In this document: positions 12,121 to 23,194 of the stretch, one piece after another | How positions within the stretch are numbered: the stretch's first letter is position 1 | How the letters are laid out: each line of letters starts with the position of its first letter | Assembly: GCF_003369915.1 (NCBI RefSeq) | Contig: NW_022881614.1 | Coordinates: forward strand, 18,454,336-18,518,335 | Direction of reading: 5' to 3' | Source of the DNA: Drosophila miranda | Lineage: Eukaryota; Arthropoda; Insecta; Diptera; Drosophilidae | Length of the DNA: 64,000 nt | Position numbers and translations under genes: made by a program | Notes under the pieces: model-generated | What the model saw: the letters and a program-made list of their open reading frames with translations, nothing else | Database searches by the model: none | Told to the model about the DNA's origin: nothing

Positions 12121-13149
12121 CGAGGGGAACGTTGTGAGTTGCTGCGGACACCGCAACTCTACGGTTATACCCGATAATAAGTCAGTATGGCTCTCCTCCG
12201 GCAGACGCCGCTAATATTAAACGACACGACAAAGAGTGCGTGCGAGAGAGACAGAAAATCAGTCTGAGCGTGACGTCGGGCGCTGCGTAGCCACTGAAAA
12301 TTGATTTCTTGCTTTTGGCTACAAAAATGATCCGATCTGATCCAGATTCAGCAATCTGATAGATATGGTCATTATCTATGATTCTGCGTTTTTAGTTTTC
12401 TCGAATGTGCAATATTGTGGATGCAACAGATTTTCGTCTTTTGTGTGGGCGGAAGGGGGTGGGGCGAAATTTTGAGATACACGTTTTATAGTGAGATCTA
12501 ACAGGAGTGCGGATACCAAATTTTGTTACTCTAGCCTTAATAGTCTCTGAGATTTTTGAATATCCCCAGATTTTCGTCCTTTGCGGGGCGGAAGGGGGTG
12601 TGGCGAAATTTTGAAACAAACTCGTCTCGGTCCGATATATTAGGAGTGTGGATACCAAATTTGGTTGCTCTGGTTGTAGTCTCTGAGATCTAGGCGCTAA
12701 TGTTTTACTCTAAGCAAAGCCGCCTATGCTAGGCGTCTTAAAGATATGGTCATTCTCTACAATTCTTCGTTTTTGGTTTTTCATATCTTTAAAATTTTGG
12801 ATGCCACAGATTTTCATCCTTTGTGGGGGCGGAAGTGGGCGGGGCGAAGTTTTGAAATATTTTTGTAGCAGTGACATATCACAGAAGTCTGGATCCAAAA
12901 CATCGTTGCTCTAGCTCTTATAGTCTTTGAGCACTAGGCGCTGAAGGGGACGGACAGACGGACGGACGGACAGACGGACAGACGGACGGACGGACAGACA
13001 GACAGGGCTCAATCGACTCGGCTATTGATGCTGATCAAGAATATATATACTTTATGGGGTCGGAAACGATTCCTTCTGGACGTTACACACATCCACTTTT
13101 ACCACAAATCTAATATACCCCAATACTCATTTTGAGTATCGGGTATAAA
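12121..13149 (+). mobile_element. DINE-1 / Helentron-associated element, copy 1
   Basis: It begins CGAGGGGAACGTTGTGAG, followed by the hairpin AGTTGC..GCAACT and the subterminal repeat ATACCCGATA. It carries imperfect internal modules, a GACGGACAGACG microsatellite (about 12949-13005), and ends with the hairpin ATACTCATTTTGAGTAT and CGGGTAT. These paired subterminal inverted repeats, the terminal hairpin and the microsatellite are the marks of DINE-1/mini-me type non-autonomous rolling-circle elements. This copy lacks the GAGAGAGACAGGGCGAG segment found in the others. Confidence 0.9.
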
Positions 13150-15633
13150 AGCAGGAAAACAACTTACATTCCTTATAGATACAGGTGCCAATATATCACT
13201 ATTCAAAGAAAATTCAGATGTCTTTAACGACATTCAAACAAAAAATAAAATAGATATTCAAGGAATAGGGGAAGGTATAATAACATCCCAAGGCCTTGCC
13301 CTAATAGAGCTACAGACAGATAAGTACATAATTCCACACAATTTCCATTTAGTTAATCAAAATTTTGCAATTCCGTGTGATGGAATAATAGGCATTGATT
13401 TCATAAAAGAATTAAACTGCCTAATAGACTTAAAACCCGCAGAGGATTGGTTAATAATACGACCAAATAATATAAAAATTAAAATTTATGTTCCAATAAC
13501 ATACAGTTCTGGTAACAAAACAATTCTTCTACCAGCAAGATCACAAGTTGTCAGAAAAATAGAATTAGCGTCCGATATAGAATCCATATTAATCCCAAAC
13601 CAGGAAATTCAACCTGGTATTTATGTAGCAAATACAATAACTTCAAAAAATAATACATTTGTCCGATTGCTGAATACAACCAGTACCAACCAATTAGTAC
13701 ATATAAATAACATACAATATGAATCACTTTCGAATTACAAGGTAATTCAAACAACTCAAATAATTCGAGAAAAAACTGTCATAGCTGAATTAAGCAAACA
13801 TTTCCCAGTACAATTCAAGAAGCAATTAACTAAACTATGCACCAATTTTAGTGACGTATTCGGGCTTGAAACCGAATCAATCACAACAAATAATTTGTAT
13901 AAACAGAAATTGAGATTGAGGGATGACGAACCTATATATATAAAGAACTATCGAAGCCCGCATAGCCAAGTTGAGGAAATTAAAAAACAAGTAGGAAAAT
14001 TAATCAACGACAATATTGTCGAACCATCCGTATCAGAATACAACAGCCCACTTCTACTTTTCCCAAAGAAAGCCCTTCCGGGTTCAGAAAAAAAGAAATG
14101 GCGATTAGTAGTTGACTATCGTCAAATAAACAAAAAAATCCTGGCCGACAAATTTCCACTACCTAGAATTGATGACATTTTGGATCAACTAGGTAGAGCA
14201 AAGTATTTCTCATGCCTTGACTTAATGTCACGTTTTCATCAAATCGAACTAGAAGAAAGTTCGCGAAATATAACGTCTTTTTCAACGAGCAATGGCTCAT
14301 ATCGCTTCACGCGACTACCATTTGGTTTAAAAATAGCGCCGAATTCATTTCAAAGAATGATGACTATAGCATTCTCTGGACTTGAAGTTTCGCAAGCCTT
14401 CCTGTATATGGACGATCTAATAGTCATGGGTTGTTCCGAAAAACATATGCTTAAAAACTTAACAGATGTTTTTGAGATATGTAGGAAACACAACCTAAAA
14501 TTACATCCACAAAAATATTCATTTTTTATGCATGAAGTGACCTTTCTTGGTCATAAATGCACAGATAAAGGAATCTTGCCAGATGACAAGAAATATGACG
14601 TCATCAAAAACTATCCAGTCCCACATGATGCGGACAGCGCTAGATGATTTATTGCATTTTGCAATTATTATAGACGTTTTATTTAAAACTTCGCCGACTA
14701 TTCCCGGCACATGACTAGATTATGTAAAAAGAATGTCCCCTTTGAGTGGTCAACTGAATGTCAAAATGCATTCCAATATTTAAAAGATAAACTTATGGAA
14801 CCCACTCTGTTACAGTACCCAGATTTTCAGAAAGAATTGTGCATAATCACCGATGCTAGTAAACTAGCATGTGGAGCGGTTTTAACTCAAAACCATAACG
14901 GACTCCAACTCCCATTAGCATATGCATCACGTTCATTCACAAAAGGTGAAAGTAACAAAAGTACTACAGAACAGGAATTAGCAGCAATTCATTGGGCAAT
15001 TACCCATTTTCGACCATATATCTATGGTAAACACTTTACAGTAAAAACGGATCACAGACCACTAACATACCTATTTTCAATGGTCAATCCCAGCTCTAAA
15101 CTCACACGCATGCGGCTCGAATTAAAGGGTAAAGATAATCGTGTAGCAGATGCGTTATCAAGAATAACCATCACAGACCTGAAAAACATGCAAACAACGA
15201 ATAAAGTCCTGAAAGTCACTACCAGGCAACAGAGTAGACAGAAATCCTGCGCAGGAAAAGAACAAATAGAATTGCCTAGTCAATCTCTAACAAAAGCTTC
15301 AAAGCCCAACGTATATGAAGTCATCAACAAAGACGAAGTACGTAAAGTAGTGACCTTGCATGTAAATAATAATTTATGTTTTTTCAAACATGGAAAAAAA
15401 ATTACTGCAAGATATGATGTTAGCGATTTGTATACTAATGGAACCCTTGACTTAGGTCAGTTTTTCCAAAGGGTTGAAACGCAAGCAGGTAAACAAAAAA
15501 TCAGCCAACTCAAAGTGGCACCGTGGGAAAATATCTTTGAATACATTTCAATAGATAATTTTAAAAATATGGGCAATAAAATATTACGAACAATAAGAGT
15601 AGCGCTACTCAACCCGGTGACCCTAATTAAAAA
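13150..15633 (+). mobile_element. 412/mdg1-type retrotransposon pol fragment
   Basis: A headless, tailless fragment of a 412-like LTR retrotransposon running from protease (DTGA, Asp codon 13178) through reverse transcriptase (YMDD 14405-14416) and RNase H (ITDAS near 14855, ADALS near 15150) into the spacer after RNase H. No LTR, gag or integrase is present. In-frame stops TGA at 14645-14647 and TAA at 14684-14686 interrupt the RT thumb/connection region, and a short deletion joins the RNase H end to GKDNRVADALS near 15128. Both ends abut DINE-1 copies in the same orientation. Confidence 0.85.
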
Positions 15634-16874
15634 CGAGGGGGAACGTTGTGAGTTGCTGCGGACACCGCAACTCTACAGATATACCCGATACTTAGTCAGT
15701 ATGGCTCTCCTCCGGCAGACGCCGCTAATATTAAACAACACGACAAAGAGTGCGTGCGAGAGAGACAGAAAATCAGTCTGATCGTGACGTCGGGCGCTGC
15801 GTAGCCAGTGCAAATTGATTTGTTCCTTTTGGCTATAAAAATGATCTGATCTGATCCAGATTCAGCAATCTGATAGATATGATCATTATCTATGATTCTG
15901 CGTTTTTAGTTTTCTCGTATCCTCAATATTGTGGATGCAACAGATTTTCGTCCTTTGTGGGGGCGGAAGGGGGTGGGGCGAAATTCTGAGATATACGTTT
16001 TGTAGTGAGATCTAACAGAAGTGCGGATACCAAATTTGGTTACTCTAGCCTTAATAGTCTCTGAGATTTGTGGATGCGCAAGATTTTCGTCCTTTGCGGG
16101 GTCGGAAGGGGGTGTGGCGAAATTTGTACACGAAACGGTCAAGGTCCGATATCACAGGAGTGTGGATACCAAATTTGGTTGCTCTAGCTTTTATAGTCTC
16201 TGAGATTTGTGAATATCCCCAGATTTTCATCCTTTGCGGGGGCGGAAGGGGGTGTGGCGAAATTTTGAAACAAACTCGTCTCGGTCCGATATATTAGGAG
16301 TGTGGATACCAAATTTGGTTGCTCTAGCTTTTATAGTCTCTGAGATCTAGGCGCTAATGTTTTACTCTAAGCAAAGCCGGCTATGCTACGTGTGTGTTAG
16401 AGAGAGACAGGGCGAGAAAAAATGAAATTGTTTTCTTGATGCTGGCTATAATAATAATACGATCCAATTCAGATTCCGCAGTCTTAAAGATATGGTCATT
16501 CTCTACAATTCTACGTTTTTGGTTTTTTCATATCTTTAAAATTGTGGATGCCACAGACTTTCGTCCTTTGTGGTGGCGGAAGTTTTGAAATATTTTTGTA
16601 GCAGTGACATATCACAGAAGTCTGGATCCAAAACATCGTTGCTCTAGCTCTTATAGTCTTTGAGCACTAGGCGCTGAAGGGGACGGACAGACGGACGGAC
16701 GGACGGACGGACGGACAGACAGACAGGGCTCAATCGACTCGGCTATTGATGCTGATCAAGCATATATGTATATACTTTATGGGGTCGGAAACGATTCCTT
16801 CTGGACGTTACACACATCCACTTTTACCACAAATCTAATATACCCCAATACTCATTTTGAGTATCGGGTATAAA
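15634..16874 (+). mobile_element. DINE-1 / Helentron-associated element, copy 2
   Basis: Same termini and hairpins as copy 1. It has an additional internal ~138-bp module (about 16067-16205) between the first and second modules, and the GGAC/GACA microsatellite at about 16681-16728. It lies inside the P-type transposon, next to that element's right subterminal region. Confidence 0.9.
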
Positions 16875-17316
16875 AATCGGACCATCCAAATTCAAGTCGA
16901 GCATCAATGTGCTGAGTCATTCCAGATGGCTTCCCGTCGTCAACGATTCATATTTTGTTTTTGTATTCTTTCTCTCGAGACACACCGACTCGACGCTGAC
17001 CGAGGCATTGACGAAGCCGAGTAGCATTTCGGAGGCGAAGGTAGCATAAAAGAGAATTGAAGTACTATCCCCGCGCGCCCGTACCTTGAAGCGTCAAACG
17101 AAAATTGAAAAAGCATTTGTTCCTCATGCAACATCTTGGTATTGTATAGTCTTTGTTTATACCCTGAAAAGATGTAAAGTAGTTTCGCGGGATTGCAACT
17201 GTGAAAAACGTAGGCAACTTTAACCTTGCCATCATTCAGATTCAATTATCGTGCAAACGCGGACAACATCTATGTAATTTTGTTGCCATTCAAATTTTCC
17301 GAAAATCATACATAGT

Positions 17317-19119
17317 ACCAAAGACTATACAATACCAAGATGTATGCTTTTTATACCCGATACTCAAAATGAGTATTGGGGTATATTAGATTTGTGGTAA
17401 AAGTGGATGTGTGTAACGTCCAGAAGGAATCGTTTCCGACCCCATAAAGTATATACATATATGCTTGATCAGCATCAATAGCCGAGTCGATTGGGCCCTG
17501 TCTGTCTGTCTGTCTGTCCGTCTGTCCGTCTGTCCGTCCGTCCGTCTGTCCGTCCCCTTCAGCGCCTAGTGCTCAAAGACTATAAGAGCTAGAGCAACGA
17601 TGTTTTGGATCCAGACTTCTGTGATATGTCACTGCTACAAAAATATTTCAAAACTTCCGCCACCACAAAGGATGAAAATCTGTGGCATCCACAATTTTAA
17701 AGATATGAAAAAACCAAAAACGAAGAATTGTAGAGAATGACCATATCTTTAAGACTGCAGAATCTGAATTGGATCGTATTATTATTATAGCCAGCATCAA
17801 GAAAACAATTTCATTTTTTCTCGCCCTGTCTCTCTCTAACACACACGTAGCATAGGCGGCTTTGCTTAGAGTAAAACATTAGCGCCTAGATCTCAGAGAC
17901 TACAAAAGCTAGAGCAACCAAATTTGGTATCCACACTCCTAATATATCGGACCGAGACGAATTTGTTTCAAAATTTCGCCACACCCCCTTCCGCCCCCGC
18001 AAAGAACGAAAATCTGGGGATATTCAAAAATCTCAGAGACTATTAAGGCTAGAGTAACCAAATTTGGTATCCGCACTCCTGTTAGATCTTACTATAAAAC
18101 GTGTATCTCAATTTCGCCCCACCCCCTTCCGCCCACACAAAGGACGAAAATCTGTTGCATCCACAATATTGCATATTCGAGAAAACTAAAAACGCAGAAT
18201 CATAGATAATGGCCATATCTATCAGATTGCTGAATCTGGATCAGATCAGATCATTTTTATAGCCAATAGGAACAAATCAATTTGCAGTGGCTACGCAGCG
18301 CCCGACGTCACGCTCAGACTGATTTTCTGTCTCTCTCGCACGCACTCTTTGTCGTGTCGTTTAATATTAGCGGCGTCTGCCGGAGGAGAGCCATACTGAC
18401 TTATTATCGGGTATAACCGTAGAGTTGCGGTGTCCGCAGCAACTCACAACGTTCCCCCTCTTTCAATTTTCGTTTGACGCTTCAGGGTACGGGCGCGCGG
18501 GGCTAGTACTTCAATTCTCTTTTACGCTACCTTCGCCTCCGAAATGCTACTCGGCTTCGTCAATGCTTCGGTCAGCGTCGAGTCGGTGTGAAAGCATGTC
18601 AGTGGCTGCGTGCCGAAACCGTAGGGCAGCGTGGTCGCTGATGTCTTTGGCGCGGCACAGTGGGGACTCAGCCGAAATTGTCAAAAAATTGTATGAGTGT
18701 TTAGATAAATTTAATGTACGCATCTAATAGAGAATTTTCCAATCGAATTTTCAAGATAGTTTTAGTTTAGGAGATATAAGCACTCAAATTTTAACATTTT
18801 TTCAGTGTGCAAATATTTATTGAACTCATATTCACTAACTAATTTAGCAAGCTGAGACGGTCAAAGGTCCCACTGTGCCGCTCCAAAGACATCGGCGATC
18901 CGCGACCACCTCTTCGACGGTGCTGAGGCTCGAGAGTCCAGAATTATTTCGTTGCTGGTGAAGGCATTGCCGAACAGACGAAACCGTCGGGCAGCGGGGT
19001 CGCGGTAGAGACGAAGTACAGGCGAAAAGGGAATTGAAACCCCGCGCGCTCCCTCGTGCCTTTTGGGTCCTAATGTTAGGACCCGCCATAGAACATCTTG
19101 GTATTGTATAGTCTTTGGT
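17317..19119 (+). mobile_element. Non-autonomous P-type element related to the 9778 copy
   Basis: It has inverted termini ACCAAAGACTATACAATACC at 17317 and the complement ending at 19119. Without the nested DINE-1 (17351-18460) it is about 690 bp. Its left part (18461-18600) is the reverse complement of about 16976-17125, and its right part (about 18570-19119) is the reverse complement of 9777-10350. It therefore consists of the two ends of the transposase-bearing element and no coding region, as in a MITE. The flanks show no exact 8-bp duplication. Confidence 0.8.
17351..18460 (-). mobile_element. DINE-1 / Helentron-associated element, copy 3 (inverted)
   Basis: The complete element lies in reverse orientation: it starts with the ATACCCGATACTCAAAATGA hairpin end and finishes with GCAACTCACAACGTTCCCCC. 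It is inserted into a T-run of the P-type element; comparison with the intact sequence at 17101-17130 indicates no target duplication. It lies opposite to copy 2, about 480 bp away. Confidence 0.9.
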
Positions 19120-19553
19120 TACAGACACCATAGACCTGGCTCACCTCACTCTTGAGCTATAAGCTGGGCTCGGCCGTAGCTTGAGTGCTAGAACGGGATA
19201 GAACATTTCAGAAAAAACGAACAGAAATTGGCATGACATCACGCCGAATGCCGCTAATAAAGAAGCGAAAAGAAAAACAGATGCTAAACATTCTGATATG
19301 TATACTATATGTATATGTACATATCTATATCTGTCGTGGTATACATATAGAGTATATAAACATAAATATAACAGCGAATTCTTTTGCGGTACAGCCTGTT
19401 CCAGTTCTGATATTTCTGATAGATTCACTCTGTGGTTTGTGGCAGATGTTTGGCGATCAAACATTCGATCAAGCCTCCAAACTTTCCCACCACTCAGATG
19501 TGGGTACAGGTACAGTTGCAACAAAAGCTAAAAGAGTGCCTCTTTTTTCACAG
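19120..19553 (+). other. 3' end of CG10527 intron 1, native DNA
   Basis: Unique AT-rich intron sequence with ATGTATAC-type runs (about 19300-19370) and the splice acceptor CAG at 19551-19553. No other gene is visible. Confidence 0.6.
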
Positions 19554-20497
19554 AAATCAACACACCCGATAAATTGGAGTACCAGTTCTTCCCGGCCAGC
19601 GGTGGAGTGTTCACCTTCAAGGTGCGCTCGCCCAAGGATGCCCATCTGGCTCTGACCCCCTCCCCACAAGAGAGCGGACCCATCTACGAGATCTTCCTGG
19701 GCGGATGGGAGAATAGCAAGTCGGTGATCCGCAAGGACCGCCAGAAGCACGAGTTGGTGGAGGTGCCCACGCCCGGAATTCTGGACGCCGGAGAGTTCCG
19801 CGGCTTCTGGATTCGCTGGTACGACAATGTCATTACTGTGGGTCGTGAGGGCGATGCTGCCGCCTTCCTCTCTTACGATGCCGGAGACCTGTTCCCGGTG
19901 AACTTTATCGGCATTTGCACGGGCTGGGGTGCCAGCGGTACCTGGTTGTTGGATGGTGAGTTTTGGGACTGGAGGATCACAAAATGGCCCTGAGAGTAAC
20001 ACAAGTATTCTCTTACAGACTCTGCCCCATCGGCCCCGGCCATGGGCTTTGCTGCTCCAACGGGCAATTGTCCCGGATGCTGGGTGCCAGCCGCCAACGG
20101 AGAGGTGCCACCAAATTCCATGCAGGGAGGATTCGACGGAAGCGAGCAGTTGTACATTGCACGCGCCCGCCATGAGGGTGATCTGATTCCCGGCAAGCTG
20201 CATCCTTCGCACGGGGTCACCTACATTGCCTACGGAGGCGGCGAGCACGGACACGGCGAATACGAGGTCCTGTGCGCCGGCGGCGGCCAATGGGTCACCG
20301 TCGAGGCTGGCAACATTCCACCCAACGCGCTGCCCGCCGGCGAGACTGCCGAAGGTTAGCCCCTGTTCATCGGCCGCGCCACCCACGACGGCACCATAAC
20401 CGTGGGAAAGGTTCAGCCCTCTCACGGCTGCTGCTACATCCCCTACGGCGGCGAGGAGCTGGCCTACAAGGAGTTCGAGATCTACGTCGCCAACTAA

Positions 20498-21290
20498 ATC
20501 TAGGATACCCTTTGGAAATCTCGGAATCTCTGAGGAAACACGCACTGAATCACAATTGTTTATCTGCGCGGCTTACAGTTCAACTGGACGCATAAATTAT
20601 GGATTATATTTATTCTTGCATTTCTATTCAATATTGTTAACGAATCTCGAATCGACGTCCGAAAGTTTATAATTTTGTTCGCACAAATTGCTAAAATAAA
20701 CATTGTATATGTTTAAGAAAAATAAAAAAACACGCCCTAAAGTAGGCAACTACATGTTGAATTGTCTCTGATGGAAATACTTGGACGAATGAGAAATCGG
20801 GGTAAATATTTTCTTGGGTTCTGTCCCTAAAGACAAGAGATTGTTTCCGAAAGAATCCTTGGATTGGACTGTTGTACTTCTGTGGATGATAATTGACATG
20901 CTTTCCAATGAAAGAAGTTCTGTTTTGCCCCTCGGATTTCATTTATCATGAAATACCAATGAAAGTATAATTAATTATAACGAAAATTAATTGACAAATT
21001 TCTTATCCCCTAATTTAATGGGGTCTATAAAGTTCCTTCACCGAAGAGCTAAGTGATGGGCAACAGAAATCAGTTTGAAATTGAGATACAGAGACGAGAG
21101 TCCCATAAATATTGCACATTCAAAACACTTTCGAGTACATAATCTTCAATAAATTTGTCAGTCGAGTGGAGGAGCTATCAGCATACCTACCTAGATAAGG
21201 ATATGGATAGGGAAAACGATAGGGCCCATGGCCTATGGTAGGAAGGTATAAATACAGTGAGGGATTCGATCTCAGCCAGCCTTACTAAAA
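20498..21290 (+). promoter_or_regulatory. 3' UTR of CG10527 and promoter of the Cht9-like gene
   Basis: CG10527 polyadenylation signal AATAAA lies at 20695-20700. Close to the next gene, a TATA box TATAAATA is at 21248-21255, an initiator-like TCAGCC near 21273, and GATA-type sites (AGATAAGG near 21193) lie about 60 bp upstream of the TATA box. GATA plus TATA suits a midgut-expressed chitinase. Confidence 0.55.
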
Positions 21291-22484
21291 TGGGAAAACT
21301 ATTGACACTGCTCGTCGCCCTCTGCCTGAGCCAGGTGATCGGTGCTGAACGTGAGTGCAACTATAAGTCGTGTTGTATCCGATAATATCCTTTTCCCAAA
21401 TCCAAGCATCATGAACTGCTATTGGGGCACGTGGGCGAACTACCGCAGCGGCAATGGAAAGTTCGATGTCTCCAACATCGACGCTAGTCTGTGCACGCAT
21501 CTGAGCTATTCCTTCTTCGGGATCAACGACAATGGCGATATTAACTCCCTCGACACGTGGCTGGACTACGATCTGGGCTTCATTAGCCAGGCCGTCGGTC
21601 TGAAGAGTCAGAATCCCAATCTGAAGGTCCTCGCCGTGGTCGGCGGCTGGAACGAGGGATCCACCAAGTACTCCTCGATGGCCAGTGACTGGTTCAAGCG
21701 CCAGAACTTCATCAACTCGGCCCTCAACCTGCTGCGTAACAATGGATTCGATGGCTTGGATCTGAACTGGGAATACCCCAATCAACGTGGTGGCAACTGG
21801 GACGACCGCTCCAACTTTGTGACCCTGCTTCGAGAAATCAAGGAAGCGTAAGTCCACAGTCCCAATCTCCTAAGAATCTCCCTTTATCTGAAAACAACCG
21901 TTTTCTCCTATAGCTTTGCTCCCTACGCCTATGAGCTGGGAATCGCTGTCGGTGCGGGAGAATCGCTGGCCAGTGGCTCCTATGAGATCTCCAACATCGC
22001 CCAGCACGTGAACTTCATCAACGTGATGACCTATGACTTCGCTCCCCAGTGGGCTGTGGAGAATGCCATCAACTTCTGGCTCAGCCAGGGTGCTCCTGCC
22101 AACAAGCTCGTCCTCGGTGTTGGTACTTACGGTCACAGCTACCAGCTGTCCGACTCCTCCCAGAACTGGCCTGAAGCACCGTGCCGCGGAGCCGGTAATT
22201 CCGGCCCCTACACTGGCGACAGCGGATACATGGGCTACAACGAGATCTGTTTGAACAACTGGTACACCGTCTTCGACTACAACAACGCCGCTCCCTACGC
22301 CTACTCTGGCGACCAGTGGGTCAGCTACGACAATGTCCTCAGTGTGCAGTATAAGATGGACTTTTCTCTGTCCAAGAATCTGGCCGGTGCCATGATCTGG
22401 TCTCTGGAGACCGACGACTACCGCGGACAGTGCGGCGAGTCCTATCCGCTCCTGAAGACCATCAACAGGAAGTTGCGTTGGTAA
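21291..22484 (+). pseudogene. Cht9: Cht9-like chitinase (GH18), frameshift, deletion, active-site loss
   Basis: A secreted family-18 chitinase would hydrolyse chitin in gut lumen or cuticle. Exons are 21291-21351 (signal peptide), 21407-21847 and 21914-22484; the ancestral protein would be about 368 residues with no chitin-binding domain. Three lesions are visible. The only usable acceptor before exon 2 (AG 21405-21406) gives a frame one base off and an immediate TGA, implying loss of one base at the junction. The motif DGLDLDWE, intact in the neighbouring paralogue, reads DGLDLNWE (Asn codon 21765-21767), removing a conserved Asp of the active site. Eleven codons after MTYDF, near 22040, are missing relative to the paralogue. 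A polyadenylation signal ATTAAA is at 22514. Confidence 0.8.
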
Positions 22485-23194
22485 ATGCTTTAGGAGCGAG
22501 TACAAGTACTATAATTAAAGAAATTATGTATTGAAAACAATCTGGCTATTATTCTTGGTTCTCTTAATCGTTGGGGTATCACACACAAGCAATCCTATAT
22601 GGCTTACTTGTCTTATTGGTTTTAGATGAGTATTGCTATCCCCGATGATATGGGGAAACTGGGGGAACGGATCGAGGAATAGTTCATTGAATGCTTAAGA
22701 CTAATTAAATCATAGTCATAAAGCAAGCATTTGTTTGGTTTGCAATCCAAGGTCTTGGTAATGGACATCAATTGTCCGTACTTTGCTGATCTTTGTGTAC
22801 ATTTATAGTCATACCCACGATCGTATGGCACAGACATTCCATATAGCTGAAAGATCCAGCAGTTGTGACTCTCTCAAGCTGTGGCATATTTTGGGGGATA
22901 CACAGTTTCCAAAATTAATATTTATTAACATAATTTAATCTCAAATACATGGAGATATCGATGTGTGTTTTGTGTCGATGGGCACTTGAATAGTTGAAAT
23001 TTCGTTGGAGGATACAATATATCAGGGAACTGTTTTGCTTTACGGCGATTACGATCACTAAGAGACTTATCTACGCCACAAACGAACTTCATTTTCCCGA
23101 TAGATAAGAGCTCTTCGGCAATCGAAATCGGAGTCACTATATAAGCCACGCCAGAGCAGGCCCTAAGTCATAACATCTTTAGAGCGTGTATACC
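22485..23194 (+). promoter_or_regulatory. Intergenic DNA with Cht8-like promoter
   Basis: TATA box TATATAAG is at 23138-23145, with a GATA-type site AGATAAG at about 23103-23109, 57 bp upstream of the Cht8-like start codon's TATA. The rest is unique AT-rich DNA. Confidence 0.5.

Larger units (their letters stand above)
9778..17155 (+). mobile_element. P-superfamily DNA transposon with nested insertions
   Basis: Left terminus at 9778 and right terminus at 17155 are inverted repeats of about 25 bp (CAAAGACTATACAATACCAA and its complement). TTTATAC flanks both ends (9772-9778 and 17156-17162), a 7-8 bp target duplication as expected for P-type elements. Inside lies a decayed P-type transposase (10363-12042), interrupted downstream by the DINE-1 / 412 / DINE-1 block (12121-16874). 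The last 280 bp (16875-17155) are the right subterminal region, which is repeated in the related element 17317-19119. The element sits in intron 1 of CG10527. I do not recognise the named family; the ends are not those of the canonical P element. Confidence 0.8.
9489..20497 (+). pseudogene. CG10527: CG10527-like (Methyltransf_FA + DM9 repeats), nonsense codon
   Basis: Exons 9489-9498 (ATG TCC ATT G), 19554-19955 and 20019-20497 join in frame to 297 codons and match D. melanogaster CG10527 as I remember it. The N-terminal part is the farnesoic-acid O-methyltransferase-like domain, which is not proven to be an enzyme in flies; the C-terminal half is two DM9 repeats with the GCWVPA and GEVPPN type motifs. 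Codon 251 is TAG (20357-20359) where the family has Glu, removing the last 46 residues and most of the second DM9 repeat; the frame beyond is open to TAA at 20495. Intron 1 is about 10 kb (9499-19553) and filled with transposons. A polyadenylation signal AATAAA lies at 20695. Readthrough or a functional truncated protein cannot be excluded. Confidence 0.85.

Noticed and set aside
12949-13005. GACGGACA-type array as a CRISPR or independent satellite
   Set aside because: It is the standard internal microsatellite of DINE-1 elements, present at the same place in the other complete copies.
19469-20545. 358-codon antisense frame over CG10527 exons
   Set aside because: Shadow of a codon-biased gene; no family motif.
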